Below are positions 34,953-45,802 of a DNA stretch of 45,948 nucleotides, piece by piece. The notes below the pieces were generated by a model. It searched no databases. It worked only from the letters and a program-made list of their open reading frames with translations, and had not been told where the DNA came from. Made by a program: the position numbers and the translations under genes. Location: NCBI GenBank assembly GCA_964618975.1, contig CAZUDI010000029.1, forward strand, positions 1 to 45,948. Reading direction: 5' to 3'. Positions within the stretch are counted from its first letter, which is position 1, and each line of letters starts with the position of its first letter. Source of the DNA: CAZUDI01 sp964618975 (lineage in GTDB: Bacteria > Desulfobacterota > Desulfomonilia > UBA1062).

Positions 34953-35184
34953 TGCACCCGCTGGCCGGGTGAGGAAGAGCATTTAATGGCCTGAGGCACT
35001 GCTGTCCAAAATAAAAGTGTGGGCCCAAGGGTCAAATTCCCCGCCGCTTGCGGCGGAAACCAGGGTCCCTACGCTTGCCCTGGGATTCATACCCATGATT
35101 CGCTCTTGCTCAAATTTCCTTTTGCAGCAGCGAGGGGATCCAGGGCTTGCATGAGGTTCATACCCATTATTAGAGGAGGTTTCT
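34953..35184. repeat. Intergenic region with hairpins and a 25-27-bp direct repeat
   Basis: No gene is visible. CACCCG/CGGGTG (34955-34971) could end the glgP transcript, but no T tract follows. A perfect CCGCCG-CTTG-CGGCGG hairpin lies at 35041-35056. A direct repeat ending TTCATACCCAT(G/T)ATT occurs at 35074-35100 and 35147-35171 with a few mismatches and a 2-bp gap. The second copy abuts the ribosome site of the following dehydrogenase gene. Confidence 0.55.
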
Positions 35185-36025
35185 TTGCCGGATCTGCGAG
35201 GAAGGAAGGCCGTGGTGACCGGCGGTGCCATGGGTATCGGTCTGGAGACCTGCAAACGGCTGCTCGGCGAGGGCTGTAACATCACCATCTGGGATATGAA
35301 CGAGGAGGCCATGGCAGAGGCCAGAGAGGTGCTCGAACCTCTTGGGGGCAAGGTCTTCACGCATAGCTGCGACGTCACGGACAAGGCGCGTGTGCGTACC
35401 CTGGCCGCCCAGGCCCAGGCGGATATGGGCCAGGTGGATATCCTGATCAACAATGCCGGATATGTCAAAAACGGGCGTTTCTGTTCCCGTCCGGTGGAGG
35501 ACTGGGAACGTGAGCCCCACCTCCATGTACTTCACGATTCACGCCTTCCTGCCCGGGATGTACGCGCGCGACTGGGGGCACATCGTCAACATCTCGTCCG
35601 TGGCCGGGGTCATCGGCGTGCCCGACCTGGCGGTCTACAGTGCCACCAAGTGGGCGGTCTGGGGTCTGACCGAATCCCTCAGGCTGGAGGCCCTGCTCGA
35701 TCGCAAGTTCGGGGTCAAGTATGCCACCATCCATCCCATGTTCCTCAAGCACGGCATGTTCGAGGGGGGACGCCTGAACTGGTTCGGCAATCTTCTGATC
35801 CCCAACATCGAGACCCACGACGAGATCGCTGAGGCCATTGTGGAGAAGGCCCCTAAACGTTGCCGGCATGGGGTCAAGCGGCCCCGGTCTCGGCAACTGG
35901 CGCGCTTGCTCCGCGCCCTGAAGCCTGATATCATCCTTGCTCGCATCCTGATCACGGCCGGGGTGGGGCGGGGCATGCGGAATTGGGTCGGAAGACCCGG
36001 ATCGGAGCACGCGTCAAGGTTATGA
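35185..36025 (+). pseudogene. Short-chain dehydrogenase/reductase, frameshifted
   Basis: Two frames together encode one SDR of about 280 residues. The first (35185 to about 35508, TTG start after GAGGAGG) has the cofactor loop TGGAMGIG, WDMNEEAM (an Asp typical of NAD preference) and NNAG. The second (about 35509-36025) continues with NVSPTSMYFTIHAF, the catalytic NISS and YSATKWA (Tyr and Lys), and a C-terminal tail. At the switch the first frame reads EDWEREP while the second supplies the expected VN-containing helix, so roughly 14 or 17 bases appear deleted just after the tryptophan codon. All catalytic residues survive in the two halves. It could be a true decay event or an assembly error; the substrate is unknown. 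Confidence 0.8.
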
Positions 36026-36089
36026 AGGGCGCTGTTATGCCAAAAGGAAACGGAGAGGGGAGCGTCCCGTGCGTTATCGGAGGGAGATC

Positions 36090-36272
36090 GTGACCATCAA
36101 GGGGTTTGCAGCATGCATGCCGTGGGTTGAGCGGCAGATCGATGATTTCTGTAAACGCCCAGAAAACCCGTTGCCACACAAGAAGAATGGGCGCAATCTG
36201 GAATTTGATCCGGCCACAAGGTATCTGTTTGATGGGATTCCCTTTCGGGGGTTGACCGCACATAGAAGATAG
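36090..36272 (+). CDS. Possible small hypothetical protein
   Basis: A 60-codon frame from GTG 36090, which has GGAGGGAGATC ahead of it, ending shortly before hldD. A GTG at 36069 would add seven residues. The product starts MTIKGFAACMPWVERQIDDF and has a basic middle (CKRPENPLPHKKNGRN). I recognise no family. Support is limited to the ribosome site and its fit between the SDR remnant and hldD; it may be noncoding. Confidence 0.35.
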   Translation: MTIKGFAACMPWVERQIDDFCKRPENPLPHKKNGRNLEFDPATRYLFDGIPFRGLTAHRR

Positions 36273-36287
36273 AGAGGTGAAGAATCC

Positions 36288-37259
36288 GTGATCGTCATCA
36301 CCGGGGGAGCGGGTTTCATCGGCAGTGCCCTCATCTGGGCCCTCAATCAGCGCCACGAGTCCGATATCCTGGTGGTGGACCACTTGGGTAAGGGCGAGAA
36401 GTGGCGCAATCTCAGGGGACTTGCCTTTGCAGACTACCTGGAGAAGGAAGATTTCCGTGAGCGGGTGGAGCGGGAGGGCCCCCTGCCGGACATGGAGTGC
36501 ATCTTTCACCTGGGGGCCTGCTCGGATACCATGGAGACCGACTGCTCCTATCTGGTGGACAACAATTTTGCCTACACCAAGATCCTGGCGACTTACGCCC
36601 TGGCCAGGGGTATCCGGTTTATCTACGCCTCAAGCGCTGCAACCTACGGCGACGGGGCCCAGGGGTTCTCGGACAGGGAGGAGGCTCTGGGAGAGCTCGC
36701 CCCGCTGAACATGTATGGCTACTCGAAACACCTCTTCGATCTGTGGGCCCAGCGCCAGGGTCTTCTCGATCGGCTGGTGGGGCTGAAGTACTTCAATGTG
36801 TTCGGGCCCAACGAATACCACAAGGGGGCCATGAAGAGCTTTGTGGTCAAGGGCTTCGAACAGATAATGGAAACCGGTGTGCTCAGGCTTTTCCACTCGC
36901 ACCGCGACGACTACACCCATGGCGAGCAGCGGCGTGATTTTGTCTATGTCAAGGATGTGGCGGCCATGACGCTCTTCTTCCTGGACCACCCGGATGTCGC
37001 CGGTATCTTCAACGTGGGCAGCGGGCGTGCCCGTTCCTGGAACGACCTGGCGCGCTCCATCTTCCATGCCATGGGGCGGCCAGTCGCTATCGAATATGTC
37101 GACATGCCCGAGGCCCTGCGGGAAAAATATCAGTATCACACCCAGGCGGATATGGCCAAGCTCCGGAAGGTGGGCTACTCTTCGGGTGTGATGAGCCTTG
37201 AGGATGCGGTGGGGGAATATGTCCGCGAATACCTCATTCCCGGAACTCACCTGACCTGA
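36288..37259 (+). CDS. hldD: ADP-L-glycero-D-manno-heptose 6-epimerase
   Basis: NADP-dependent epimerase that makes the ADP-L-glycero-beta-D-manno-heptose used in LPS inner core. Length is 323 aa from GTG 36288 behind AGAGAGGTG. The extended-SDR Rossmann loop is ITGGAGFIGSAL (4-15). HldD-specific stretches are HLGACSDTMETD, YASSAATYGDG, MYGYSKHLFD (catalytic Tyr and Lys) and KYFNVFGPNEYHKGAMKSFV. The QRRDFVYVKDVA segment is also typical. No other LPS gene is adjacent. Confidence 0.97.
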   Translation: MIVITGGAGFIGSALIWALNQRHESDILVVDHLGKGEKWRNLRGLAFADYLEKEDFRERVEREGPLPDMECIFHLGACSDTMETDCSYLVDNNFAYTKILATYALARGIRFIYASSAATYGDGAQGFSDREEALGELAPLNMYGYSKHLFDLWAQRQGLLDRLVGLKYFNVFGPNEYHKGAMKSFVVKGFEQIMETGVLRLFHSHRDDYTHGEQRRDFVYVKDVAAMTLFFLDHPDVAGIFNVGSGRARSWNDLARSIFHAMGRPVAIEYVDMPEALREKYQYHTQADMAKLRKVGYSSGVMSLEDAVGEYVREYLIPGTHLT

Positions 37260-37275
37260 ACCACCATTATTGGGC

Positions 37276-37303
37276 TTGATAGGGCTACGCCGGGTTTGAT
37301 ACA
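37276..37303 (+). promoter_or_regulatory. Probable promoter of tRNA-Leu
   Basis: TTGATA (37276-37281) and GATACA (37298-37303) are separated by 16 bp and end 16 bp before the mature 5' end of the tRNA. Both hexamers depart from consensus. Confidence 0.45.
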
Positions 37304-37319
37304 GGGGAGGAAGGCTTTT

Positions 37320-37404
<85 letters not shown>

Positions 37405-37806
37405 TATAATAGTCAATGAATATTCGGTAGGTTGACGCTCGGTGCCTCGCTGGGCGGCCTGCTTCGACTTATGCTCACCGCGCACCTTTGTTTGTTTCCT
37501 TGCCTCTCTGTAGACATTCGAGGATGATCTGAAACCCTGCCTGCGCCTGTATCCGGACCCTATGCTGCGTGGCACTTTTCCACACGTATCAAGATGCGCC
37601 GCATAGAAGCCCCCTTCCTCTCAGGGGGGAGAGCGATAGTCTCCTGTAAGCTCCGAAGCGTCCCCCTGCTTCCTTTGTACTTAACTTTTTTCGTAAAACG
37701 ATCGATGAACATCAGAGAGATATGCGCGGTACATGCGTCGCCGGCTCTGCGCGGTTCCGGTCCGCCGGGGCCTCAATGGTGCGTGGAGGCGGCAAAGGAT
37801 GAATCG
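37405..37806. other. Intergenic leader of the HD-GYP regulator, no clear gene
   Basis: About 400 bp between the tRNA and the regulator. Its right part is in frame with the regulator but has no domain resemblance and is rich in Pro, Arg and Cys codons, so I read it as leader. I see no integrase, no duplicated tRNA end and no strong promoter; an AT-rich patch at 37676-37700 is the best candidate position. Confidence 0.5.
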
Positions 37807-39198
37807 ATGTCGACACCCAGAATCCTGATTGTGGATGACAGCCCCGTGGTCTTGAGGGCCCTATCCGCTCATCTCGCCGAACTCGGGCTGCAGATCACCA
37901 CGGCCCGGGACGGGAACGAGGGCAAGCAGTTGGCCTTTCACGAGAGCTTCGACCTGATCATCACCGACATCGATATGCCCGGAATGGACGGCTTCGCCCT
38001 GTGTTCTTCCCTCAAGGAGAACGCCGAAACCCGGGGGATTCCGGTCGTCATCCTGAGCTCCTACGACAACGAGGAGAACATCAATCGCGGCTTCCAGATG
38101 GGTGCCACGGCCTTTATCAGCAAGACCGAGGGATCCGAATATATCGAGGAGAGCATTGCCGAGATCATCCGGCAATCCACCTTCCAGCGGCAACGCCGCA
38201 TCCTGGTGGTGGACGATTCCGCCACCATCCGGCGTATAGTGAAGAAGGCGCTGCAGGAGGCGGGCTTCCAGGTGGAGACCGCTATCCACGGGCGGGAGGC
38301 CTTGGCCATGATTTCTGCCGGGGCATTGCCCGACCTCATCCTCAGCGACATCGACATGCCCGAGATGAACGGAATCGATTTCTGCGAGGCCGTCCACGCC
38401 GATCCCCAGCTGGCGACCATCCCCTTTATGATCATGAGCGCTAACAGTGAGCGCTCCATCGTGCGGCGCATGCTCCACCGGGGGGCCAATGCCTATCTCG
38501 TCAAGCCCTTCAACCTGGAGCAGCTGGTCGTTACGGTAGAGAAGATGCTCTCGGATCAGTACCTGCTGCTGCTCAAGGACCGTGAGCGGCTGGACGCAGA
38601 GCGCCGGCTCATGCTGGCCAGCATCACGAGCCTTATCACGGCGCTGGAAGCGCGGGACGAATACACCCGCGGCCACTCCGAGGCGGTGGCCCTGATCCTC
38701 TCCGGAATGGCCATGCAACTGGGGCTGACTTCCGAGGAGCACGAGACCCTCGAGATCGCCGGCCGCCTGCATGACCTCGGCAAGATCGGGATCCCTGACC
38801 ATATCCTGCTCAAGCCCGGAAAGCTCACCGAAGAAGAGTTCGAGAGCATCAGGCGGCACCCGATCGTGGGCGCCGGCATTCTCGAGTCCATCCCCACCCT
38901 CAGTCAGATCATCCCCGTGATCCTCCATCACCACGAAAGGTTCGACGGAACCGGCTACCCTGATCGTCTCAAGCGTGAGGAGATCCCCCTGTGGGCCCGC
39001 ATGACGGCTGTGGCCGATACCTTCGACGCCCTGACGAGCGACCGTCCTTACCGCCAGGGCATGCCTGTGGAAATAGCCCTGCAGATCATCACCGAGGTGC
39101 GCGGGACCCAGCTCTGCCCGGAGTGCGTGGATGTGTTCCTGGCCTGGATGAGAAGCGAAGGTCGCCTGCAGGGGCCGTATCGCGGCAAGCAGGGCTGA
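37807..39198 (+). CDS. REC-REC-HD-GYP response regulator (cyclic-di-GMP phosphodiesterase)
   Basis: A 463-residue cytoplasmic regulator from ATG 37807 behind AGGATGAATCG. Two receiver domains come first: REC1 (about 4-122, acidic pocket D10/D11, phospho-acceptor D54) and REC2 (about 131-250, acidic pocket D136/D137, phospho-acceptor D181, Lys233 in VKPF). A helical linker leads to the HD-GYP domain (about 268-455) with HD at 322-323 in LHDLGKIGIPD, RRHPIVGAGIL, and HHHERFDGTGYPD (374-386). Metal ligands and the GYP motif are intact, so hydrolysis of c-di-GMP is likely. Its partner kinase is not adjacent. Confidence 0.93.
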   Translation: MSTPRILIVDDSPVVLRALSAHLAELGLQITTARDGNEGKQLAFHESFDLIITDIDMPGMDGFALCSSLKENAETRGIPVVILSSYDNEENINRGFQMGATAFISKTEGSEYIEESIAEIIRQSTFQRQRRILVVDDSATIRRIVKKALQEAGFQVETAIHGREALAMISAGALPDLILSDIDMPEMNGIDFCEAVHADPQLATIPFMIMSANSERSIVRRMLHRGANAYLVKPFNLEQLVVTVEKMLSDQYLLLLKDRERLDAERRLMLASITSLITALEARDEYTRGHSEAVALILSGMAMQLGLTSEEHETLEIAGRLHDLGKIGIPDHILLKPGKLTEEEFESIRRHPIVGAGILESIPTLSQIIPVILHHHERFDGTGYPDRLKREEIPLWARMTAVADTFDALTSDRPYRQGMPVEIALQIITEVRGTQLCPECVDVFLAWMRSEGRLQGPYRGKQG

Positions 39199-39235
39199 GA
39201 GGTGCATATCCGCCCTGAATCCTGTGGGAAATTGC

Positions 39236-39264
39236 TTGACAGGGGTTAGTCGATTATATATATC
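39236..39264 (+). promoter_or_regulatory. Sigma-70 promoter of the rpsU-dnaG-rpoD operon
   Basis: TTGACA (39236-39241) is followed after 17 bp by TATATC (39259-39264) within a TATATATAT tract. It lies about 35 bp before the rpsU coding region. Confidence 0.75.
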
Positions 39265-39299
39265 ACTTTATCCTTCAATAAACGCGGGATAGAGGGGGG

Positions 39300-39518
39300 G
39301 TGTCAGACAGCTCAATGCCAGGAATTCGAGTGAGAGAAACGGAACCCTTCGAGAGCGCGCTGAAGCGTTTCAAGAAGCAGGTGGAAAAGGCCGGGGTGCT
39401 CTCGGAAGTCCGCAAGCGTGAATACTACGAAAAGCCCAGTGTCAAGAAGAAGAAGAAGGCGATCGCCGCACGCAAGCGGGCCATGAAGAAGATGCACAAA
39501 GTCAGGACATTCTATTGA
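39300..39518 (+). CDS. rpsU: 30S ribosomal protein S21
   Basis: Small basic ribosomal protein. The conserved part starts at ATG 39315 (MPGIRVRETEPFESALKRFK), giving 67 aa. A GTG at 39300 adds five residues and has the better-placed GAGGGGGG, so the annotated start is kept there with the ATG as alternative. The C-terminal half is strongly basic (KKKKKAIAARKRAMKK). It leads the macromolecular-synthesis operon, and its TGA overlaps the next ATG. Confidence 0.95.
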   Translation: MSDSSMPGIRVRETEPFESALKRFKKQVEKAGVLSEVRKREYYEKPSVKKKKKAIAARKRAMKKMHKVRTFY

Positions 39519-39955
39519 TGTTGAGGGAATCGATCAGAGAGGATCTCAAGGCTGCCATGAAGGCAGGAGACAAGACCAAGGTCTCCTGCCTTCGCATGCT
39601 TATTGCCGCGGTCAAGAACCGGGAGGTGGCCCTTAAGCAGGAGCTGAGCGATCCCGAGCTGCTCGCGGTGATCCGTTCGCAGCTCAAGCAGGTGCAGGAT
39701 TCCCTCGAACAGTTCAAGAAGGGCAACCGGGAGGATCTGGTGCAGCTCGAAGAGCTCAACGCCGCCATCCTGGAAGCCTACCTTCCCCGGCAGCTGGAGG
39801 ATAGCGAGATCGAGACCCTGGTGGATGAGGTTATATCCGAGATTCAGGCAACCAGGAAAGACTTCGGAACGGTGATGAAACTTGTGGTGCAGCGAGTGGC
39901 GGGTAGGGCTGACGGCAAGAAGGTCAACAGCATAGTAGCGGGCAGGCTTCGGTAA
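39518..39955 (+). CDS. yqeY: GatB/YqeY-family protein
   Basis: A 145-residue helical protein homologous to the tail domain of the amidotransferase subunit GatB. Signatures are MLRESIREDLKAAMKAGDKTKVSCLRML, the repeated helical AVIRSQLKQVQDSLEQF, EAYLPRQLEDSEIETLV and the terminal GRADGKKVNSIVAGRL. ATG 39518 overlaps the rpsU stop. Its location after rpsU is common; the molecular role of free YqeY is not well established. Confidence 0.93.
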   Translation: MLRESIREDLKAAMKAGDKTKVSCLRMLIAAVKNREVALKQELSDPELLAVIRSQLKQVQDSLEQFKKGNREDLVQLEELNAAILEAYLPRQLEDSEIETLVDEVISEIQATRKDFGTVMKLVVQRVAGRADGKKVNSIVAGRLR

Positions 39956-39972
39956 TTTCATACCCTCCGAAC

Positions 39973-39992
39973 GGTCAGGGTCGCACCTGACC
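39973..39992 (+). promoter_or_regulatory. Hairpin in the yqeY-mutS2 spacer
   Basis: GGTCAGG and CCTGACC form a perfect 7-bp stem with the loop GTCGCA in the 50-bp gap between yqeY and mutS2. No T tract follows, so it is not an intrinsic terminator. It could be an RNA-processing site that uncouples ribosomal-protein and downstream expression. Confidence 0.4.
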
Positions 39993-40005
39993 CATTCAGG
40001 AATCC

Positions 40006-42361
40006 ATGAAGGAAGACCTCTTAGAGTTCTGTGTACTGAAAGGGTATATCCGTCCCTTCACCGTCTCCGAGTTGGGCCGGGACGCCCTCGATGAACTGCA
40101 GCCCCTGCCCTCGTGGGACGAGGCCCGCGTGCGCGCATGCATGATCGAGGCGCTTATGGAGCTGATCGAGACGGGCGTGCACCCCGTGATCGGCTCCATT
40201 CCCGATATCAGACCTCTGCTCGGGCTGCGCGAGGGGGCCGTGCTGGAGGGGACCGATATCGTCAGCATCTCAGAATCCCTGCGTGAGATGGCGCGCCTCA
40301 GGGGCATCCTGGGGCAACGGCCTTCCCTTGCAGACCTGGCATATAAGATGGAGGACCACACCCCCCTGTGTGCCAGGATCGAGGCCCTCCTCCTGCCCAC
40401 GGGCGAGGTCGCGGATGCAGCCAACCCCTACCTGGGAGAGCTGCGGGGCAGGGCCAGGGCATTGAGAGTGCGCATTCTCGAGCGCATGCAGGCCATCCTG
40501 GAGCGGCTCAAACGTGTCGGTGCGGTCATGGAGGACCTCGTCACCCTGCGCAACGATCGCTATGTGCTGCCCTTAAGGCTCGACTACACCGCCCATATCA
40601 AAGGCATCACACATGATTATTCCCGTACGCGGCAGACCGCCTACGTGGAGCCTATGGAACTGGTGGACGATAACAACGCCCTCAACCACCTCAGGGCCGA
40701 AATTGTCCACGAGGAGACCCGCATATACCGGGAGCTCAGCGCCCTGATCTGCCAGCAGGCACCCTGCATCCGCGCCGACCTGAAGCGGTATGCGCTTTGC
40801 GACCTGATGCATGCCTGTGCCCGCTGGGCCCTCCAGGCAGGGTGCGCCCCGCTGCCCTCACAAGCAGGCGAGATCTCCCTGAAGGGTGCCCGTCATCCCA
40901 TCCTCCTCGAACATCTGGGGCGCTCTCAGACCGTGGCGCTCGATATCCACATCCCCGCCGGCAGCAACTGCCTGATCATCTCCGGTCCCAATGCCGGCGG
41001 CAAGACCGTGGCGCTCAAGACCCTGGGCCTGTTCGTCCTCATGGCCAAAAGCGGGCTGCCCGTTCCGGCCGATCCCTCATCGCGCATCCCGCCGCTCGGC
41101 ACTGTCTGGGTGGAGATGGACCCCGGCCAGGACCTCGGCCGGGACCTCTCGTCGTTCACCTCCCACGCCTGCTCCCTCAAGCGGATCTACGAGGAGGTCG
41201 CCCCCGGCGACCTGGTGCTGCTGGACGAACCCGGGTCGGGAACCGATTACGACCAGGGCGGGGCCCTGGCCGTGGCCTGCGTCGAGGGCCTGCGCTCCAA
41301 GGGGGCCTGGGTGGCGCTGACCTCCCATTCCCACCTCATCAAGCTCTTCGCGCTCTCGAGCTCCGGCGTGCAGTACGCCGCCACGGTCTTTGACGAGATC
41401 GGCCTCAAACCCCGCTATGCCCTGGAATACGGGGTCATCGGCAGCAGCCATGCCTTCGAGGTCCTGCAGTCGATCCATTTCCCCGAGGAACTGCTGCAGG
41501 AGGCCCACTCGATCCTGAGCGGACACTCGGAAAGCCCCCTCTTCAGGGCCATGGAGGATGTCGCCCAGACCCAGGCCATGCGACAGCAGGCCGAAGAGGA
41601 ACTCCAGAAGGCCCTCGAACTCCACCGGCGCCTTCAGGAAGAGGCCGCGCGCATCCGAAAACAGCGCCTGGATGAGGCCCTCAGATATCAGCGCCTCATG
41701 CAGAAGATGGAGCGCCTGTCGTGCAAACCCCGGCCGCAACGCGTGCTGGAGGCCCTCAGACAGGACCCTGCCGCCCGGGAACTCCAGGAGTCTCTGGAGC
41801 AGCCCGGTCTGCAGCAGGCCCTCGAACTCCACGATGGCGCCCTGGTGCGCATCCGGGGCAGCCAGGCCACGGGACGCGTGGTCGGCCTGAGGGGGAGCAG
41901 CGCGGAGGTGCTCTGCGGCGCCAAACGCCTGCGTGTGGGACTGGAGGCCCTGGAGGCCGTGTCGGACGNNNNNNNNNNNNNNNNNNNNNNNNNNNNNNNN
42001 NNNNNNNNNNNNNNNNNNNNNNNNNNNNNNNNNNNNNNNNNNNNNNNNNNNNNNNNNNNNNNNNNNNNGGTCTCCGCGACGGCGGGACGGTGGGATGACG
42101 GCTTATCCCCTGGTGCTGCCCGTTACGGTCAGCGGCCTGCGCGTGGACGAGGCCCTGCCCGTGGTGGAACGGGCCCTCGACCGGGCCCTGCTCTCCGGAC
42201 AGGAGCGGCTCGAGATTATTCACGGTTCCGGAACAGGGGCCTTGAGACAGGCCATCCGCTTGCGGCTTAGCGAACTGCCGTACGTGGCATCCCTCGCGGA
42301 CGAGGCCGTCGAACACGGCGGCGCGGCCAAGACGATTGTGCGACTGAAGGGCCATGGCTAA
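40006..42361 (+). CDS. mutS2: MutS2 endonuclease/ribosome-rescue ATPase, interrupted by an N gap
   Basis: MutS-family ATPase with a C-terminal Smr domain. Family members suppress recombination or act on stalled or collided ribosomes. ATG 40006 follows AGGA. The first part (40006-41968, 654 codons) has the core helices, Walker A GPNAGGKT (about 328-335), Walker B LVLLDEPGSGTD (about 405-416), a long coiled coil (about 510-580) and a KOW-like segment ending LEALEAVSD. A 100-N gap follows. The second part (42069-42361) is in another frame and encodes the Smr domain, with SGLRVDEAL and IIHGSGTGALRQAI. The frame difference is expected because the gap length is arbitrary. It overlaps dnaG by 8 bp. 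Confidence 0.92.
41969..42068. other. Assembly gap of exactly 100 N
   Basis: One hundred consecutive N lie in the linker between the KOW-like region and the Smr domain of mutS2. A round 100 is the usual placeholder for a gap of unknown size. Confidence 0.99.
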
Positions 42362-44086
42362 GGATCAGGTTGAGCAAATCAAGAACCTCACCGATATCGT
42401 GGCGGTGATAGGGGAACAGGTAAGCCTCACGAAGAAGGGTCGCTCGTACTGGGGGCTGTGCCCGTTCCACAACGAGAAGACCGCCTCCTTCAACGTGGAC
42501 CCCGAACGGCAGATGTACAAGTGTTTCGGGTGCGGCGCGGGCGGAGACGTGATCAGTTTCGTTATGGAGGTCAAGGGGCTCAGCTTCCAGGAGGCGCTCC
42601 AGGAACTCGGCGAAAAGGCCGGGATCGAGGTGCAGCACCGCCCCAGGGCCGAGACCTCACTGCGCCGGCAGATGCTGGATGCCAACCGGCTCGCCTGCGC
42701 CTTTTACCAACGGATGCTCGACTCCCCCGGGGGGCAGCCCGCCAGACGCTACCTTGAGGGCCGCGGCCTCGACCGCGCCACCATCGAGGCCTTTTCCCTC
42801 GGCTATGCCCCGGACTCATGGAGCGCCCTGGGCGACGAACTGCGGCGGCAGGGTATACCCCTCTCCCTGGCCTGCAAGGCCGGGCTTGTCGCCGAGCGGG
42901 ATTCGGGCGGACACTACGACCGCTTCCGCGGCCGGGTGATATTTCCCATCTTCGATCTCACAGGCGAGGTGACCGGTTTCGGCGCGCGGGTGATGGGCCA
43001 GGGCGAACCCAAGTACCTCAACACCCCCGAGAGCCCGCTCTTCGAAAAACGCAAGACCCTCTTCAATCTGCAGCGGGCCAAGGAGACCATCCGCTCCCGG
43101 GGGGCCTTTGTGGTCGAGGGTTATATGGACGTGATCTCCCTGGACCGCTGCGGGTTCCAACCGGTGGTCGCCACGCTGGGCACGGCCCTGAGCGAGGATC
43201 ATGTGCGCCTCCTGAGTCGCTTCACCGATTCCATTACCCTGGTTTTCGATGGTGACGCGGCCGGCCAGAAGGCCATGCTCCGCGCCGTGGAACCCTTCCT
43301 GGCCACGGAGGTGATCCCCCGCGTGGCCATCCTGCCCGCTGGGTGCGACCCGGACGATATCGCCCGGCAGGGGCTCGAGGGCTGGAACGACCTCATGGCG
43401 CAGGCGGTGAGTATCTGGGACTTTCTTTTCAATGAATCGTTTTCCCGGCACAATCCATCAAAACTTGAGGACCAAAGGGCCATTATCTCGGAACTCGGCA
43501 GTATTATCGGTGAGGTGAAGGATCGCGTGGTGAGAGGATTGCTGGTGGAACGTCTGGCCTCACGTCTGGGAATACCCCCCGACCTCGTTCTGGAAAAACC
43601 CGACCGGAAGTTGCCCCAGAAGCCGGATATGTCTCCCCCCAAGGGGGCCAGGCCAAGGGATCTCTTCGAGGAAACCCTGGTACGGCTCATGCTGCTGGAC
43701 CCGGAGGCCGTAAGGGTCGCATGCGCCTTGAACCTGACGCAGATGATCCGGCAGCCGGATCTGGCGCCCCTGGCGGCGTACCTCTCGCAGAAGGGCAATC
43801 GGGTGCTCTCGGATGCAGGCTGCCCGGAAGAGCTCCGTCGCAGTGCCGCGCGCATGATGGCCGACGGCGCCTTTGAGGGCGACGCCCAGAAGGCCCTCAT
43901 CGATACCGCTGCGGGCCTGCTGGCGCGCGGCATCGAGGCCGACATGGCCGCCCTGCAGCGTGACATCGCCCAGGCGGCCGAGCAGGACGATAGGGAGGGA
44001 CTGAAACGCATGATGCAGGAAAAACAGGCACTCATCAAGGCCAGGCGTAATGTGCACAATACGGTGATGGAGGTATTGCAGACAAG

Positions 44087-44090
<4 letters not shown>
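42354..44090 (+). CDS. dnaG: DNA primase DnaG
   Basis: RNA primer synthesis at replication forks. Length is 578 aa. The N-terminal CHC2 zinc ribbon has Cys36, His39, Cys57 and Cys60 (LCPFHNEKT and KCFGCGAGGD). The RNA polymerase core includes RVIFPIFDLTGEVTGFGAR and YLNTPESPLFEK. TOPRIM motifs are VVEGYMDV (253-260, Glu255) and FDGDAAGQKA (298-307, Asp299 and Asp301). The C-terminal helicase-binding domain (about 430-578) is less conserved, as usual. It overlaps both neighbours (mutS2 by 8 bp, rpoD by 4 bp). Confidence 0.97.
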
Positions 44091-45779
<1,689 letters not shown>

Positions 45780-45802
<23 letters not shown>

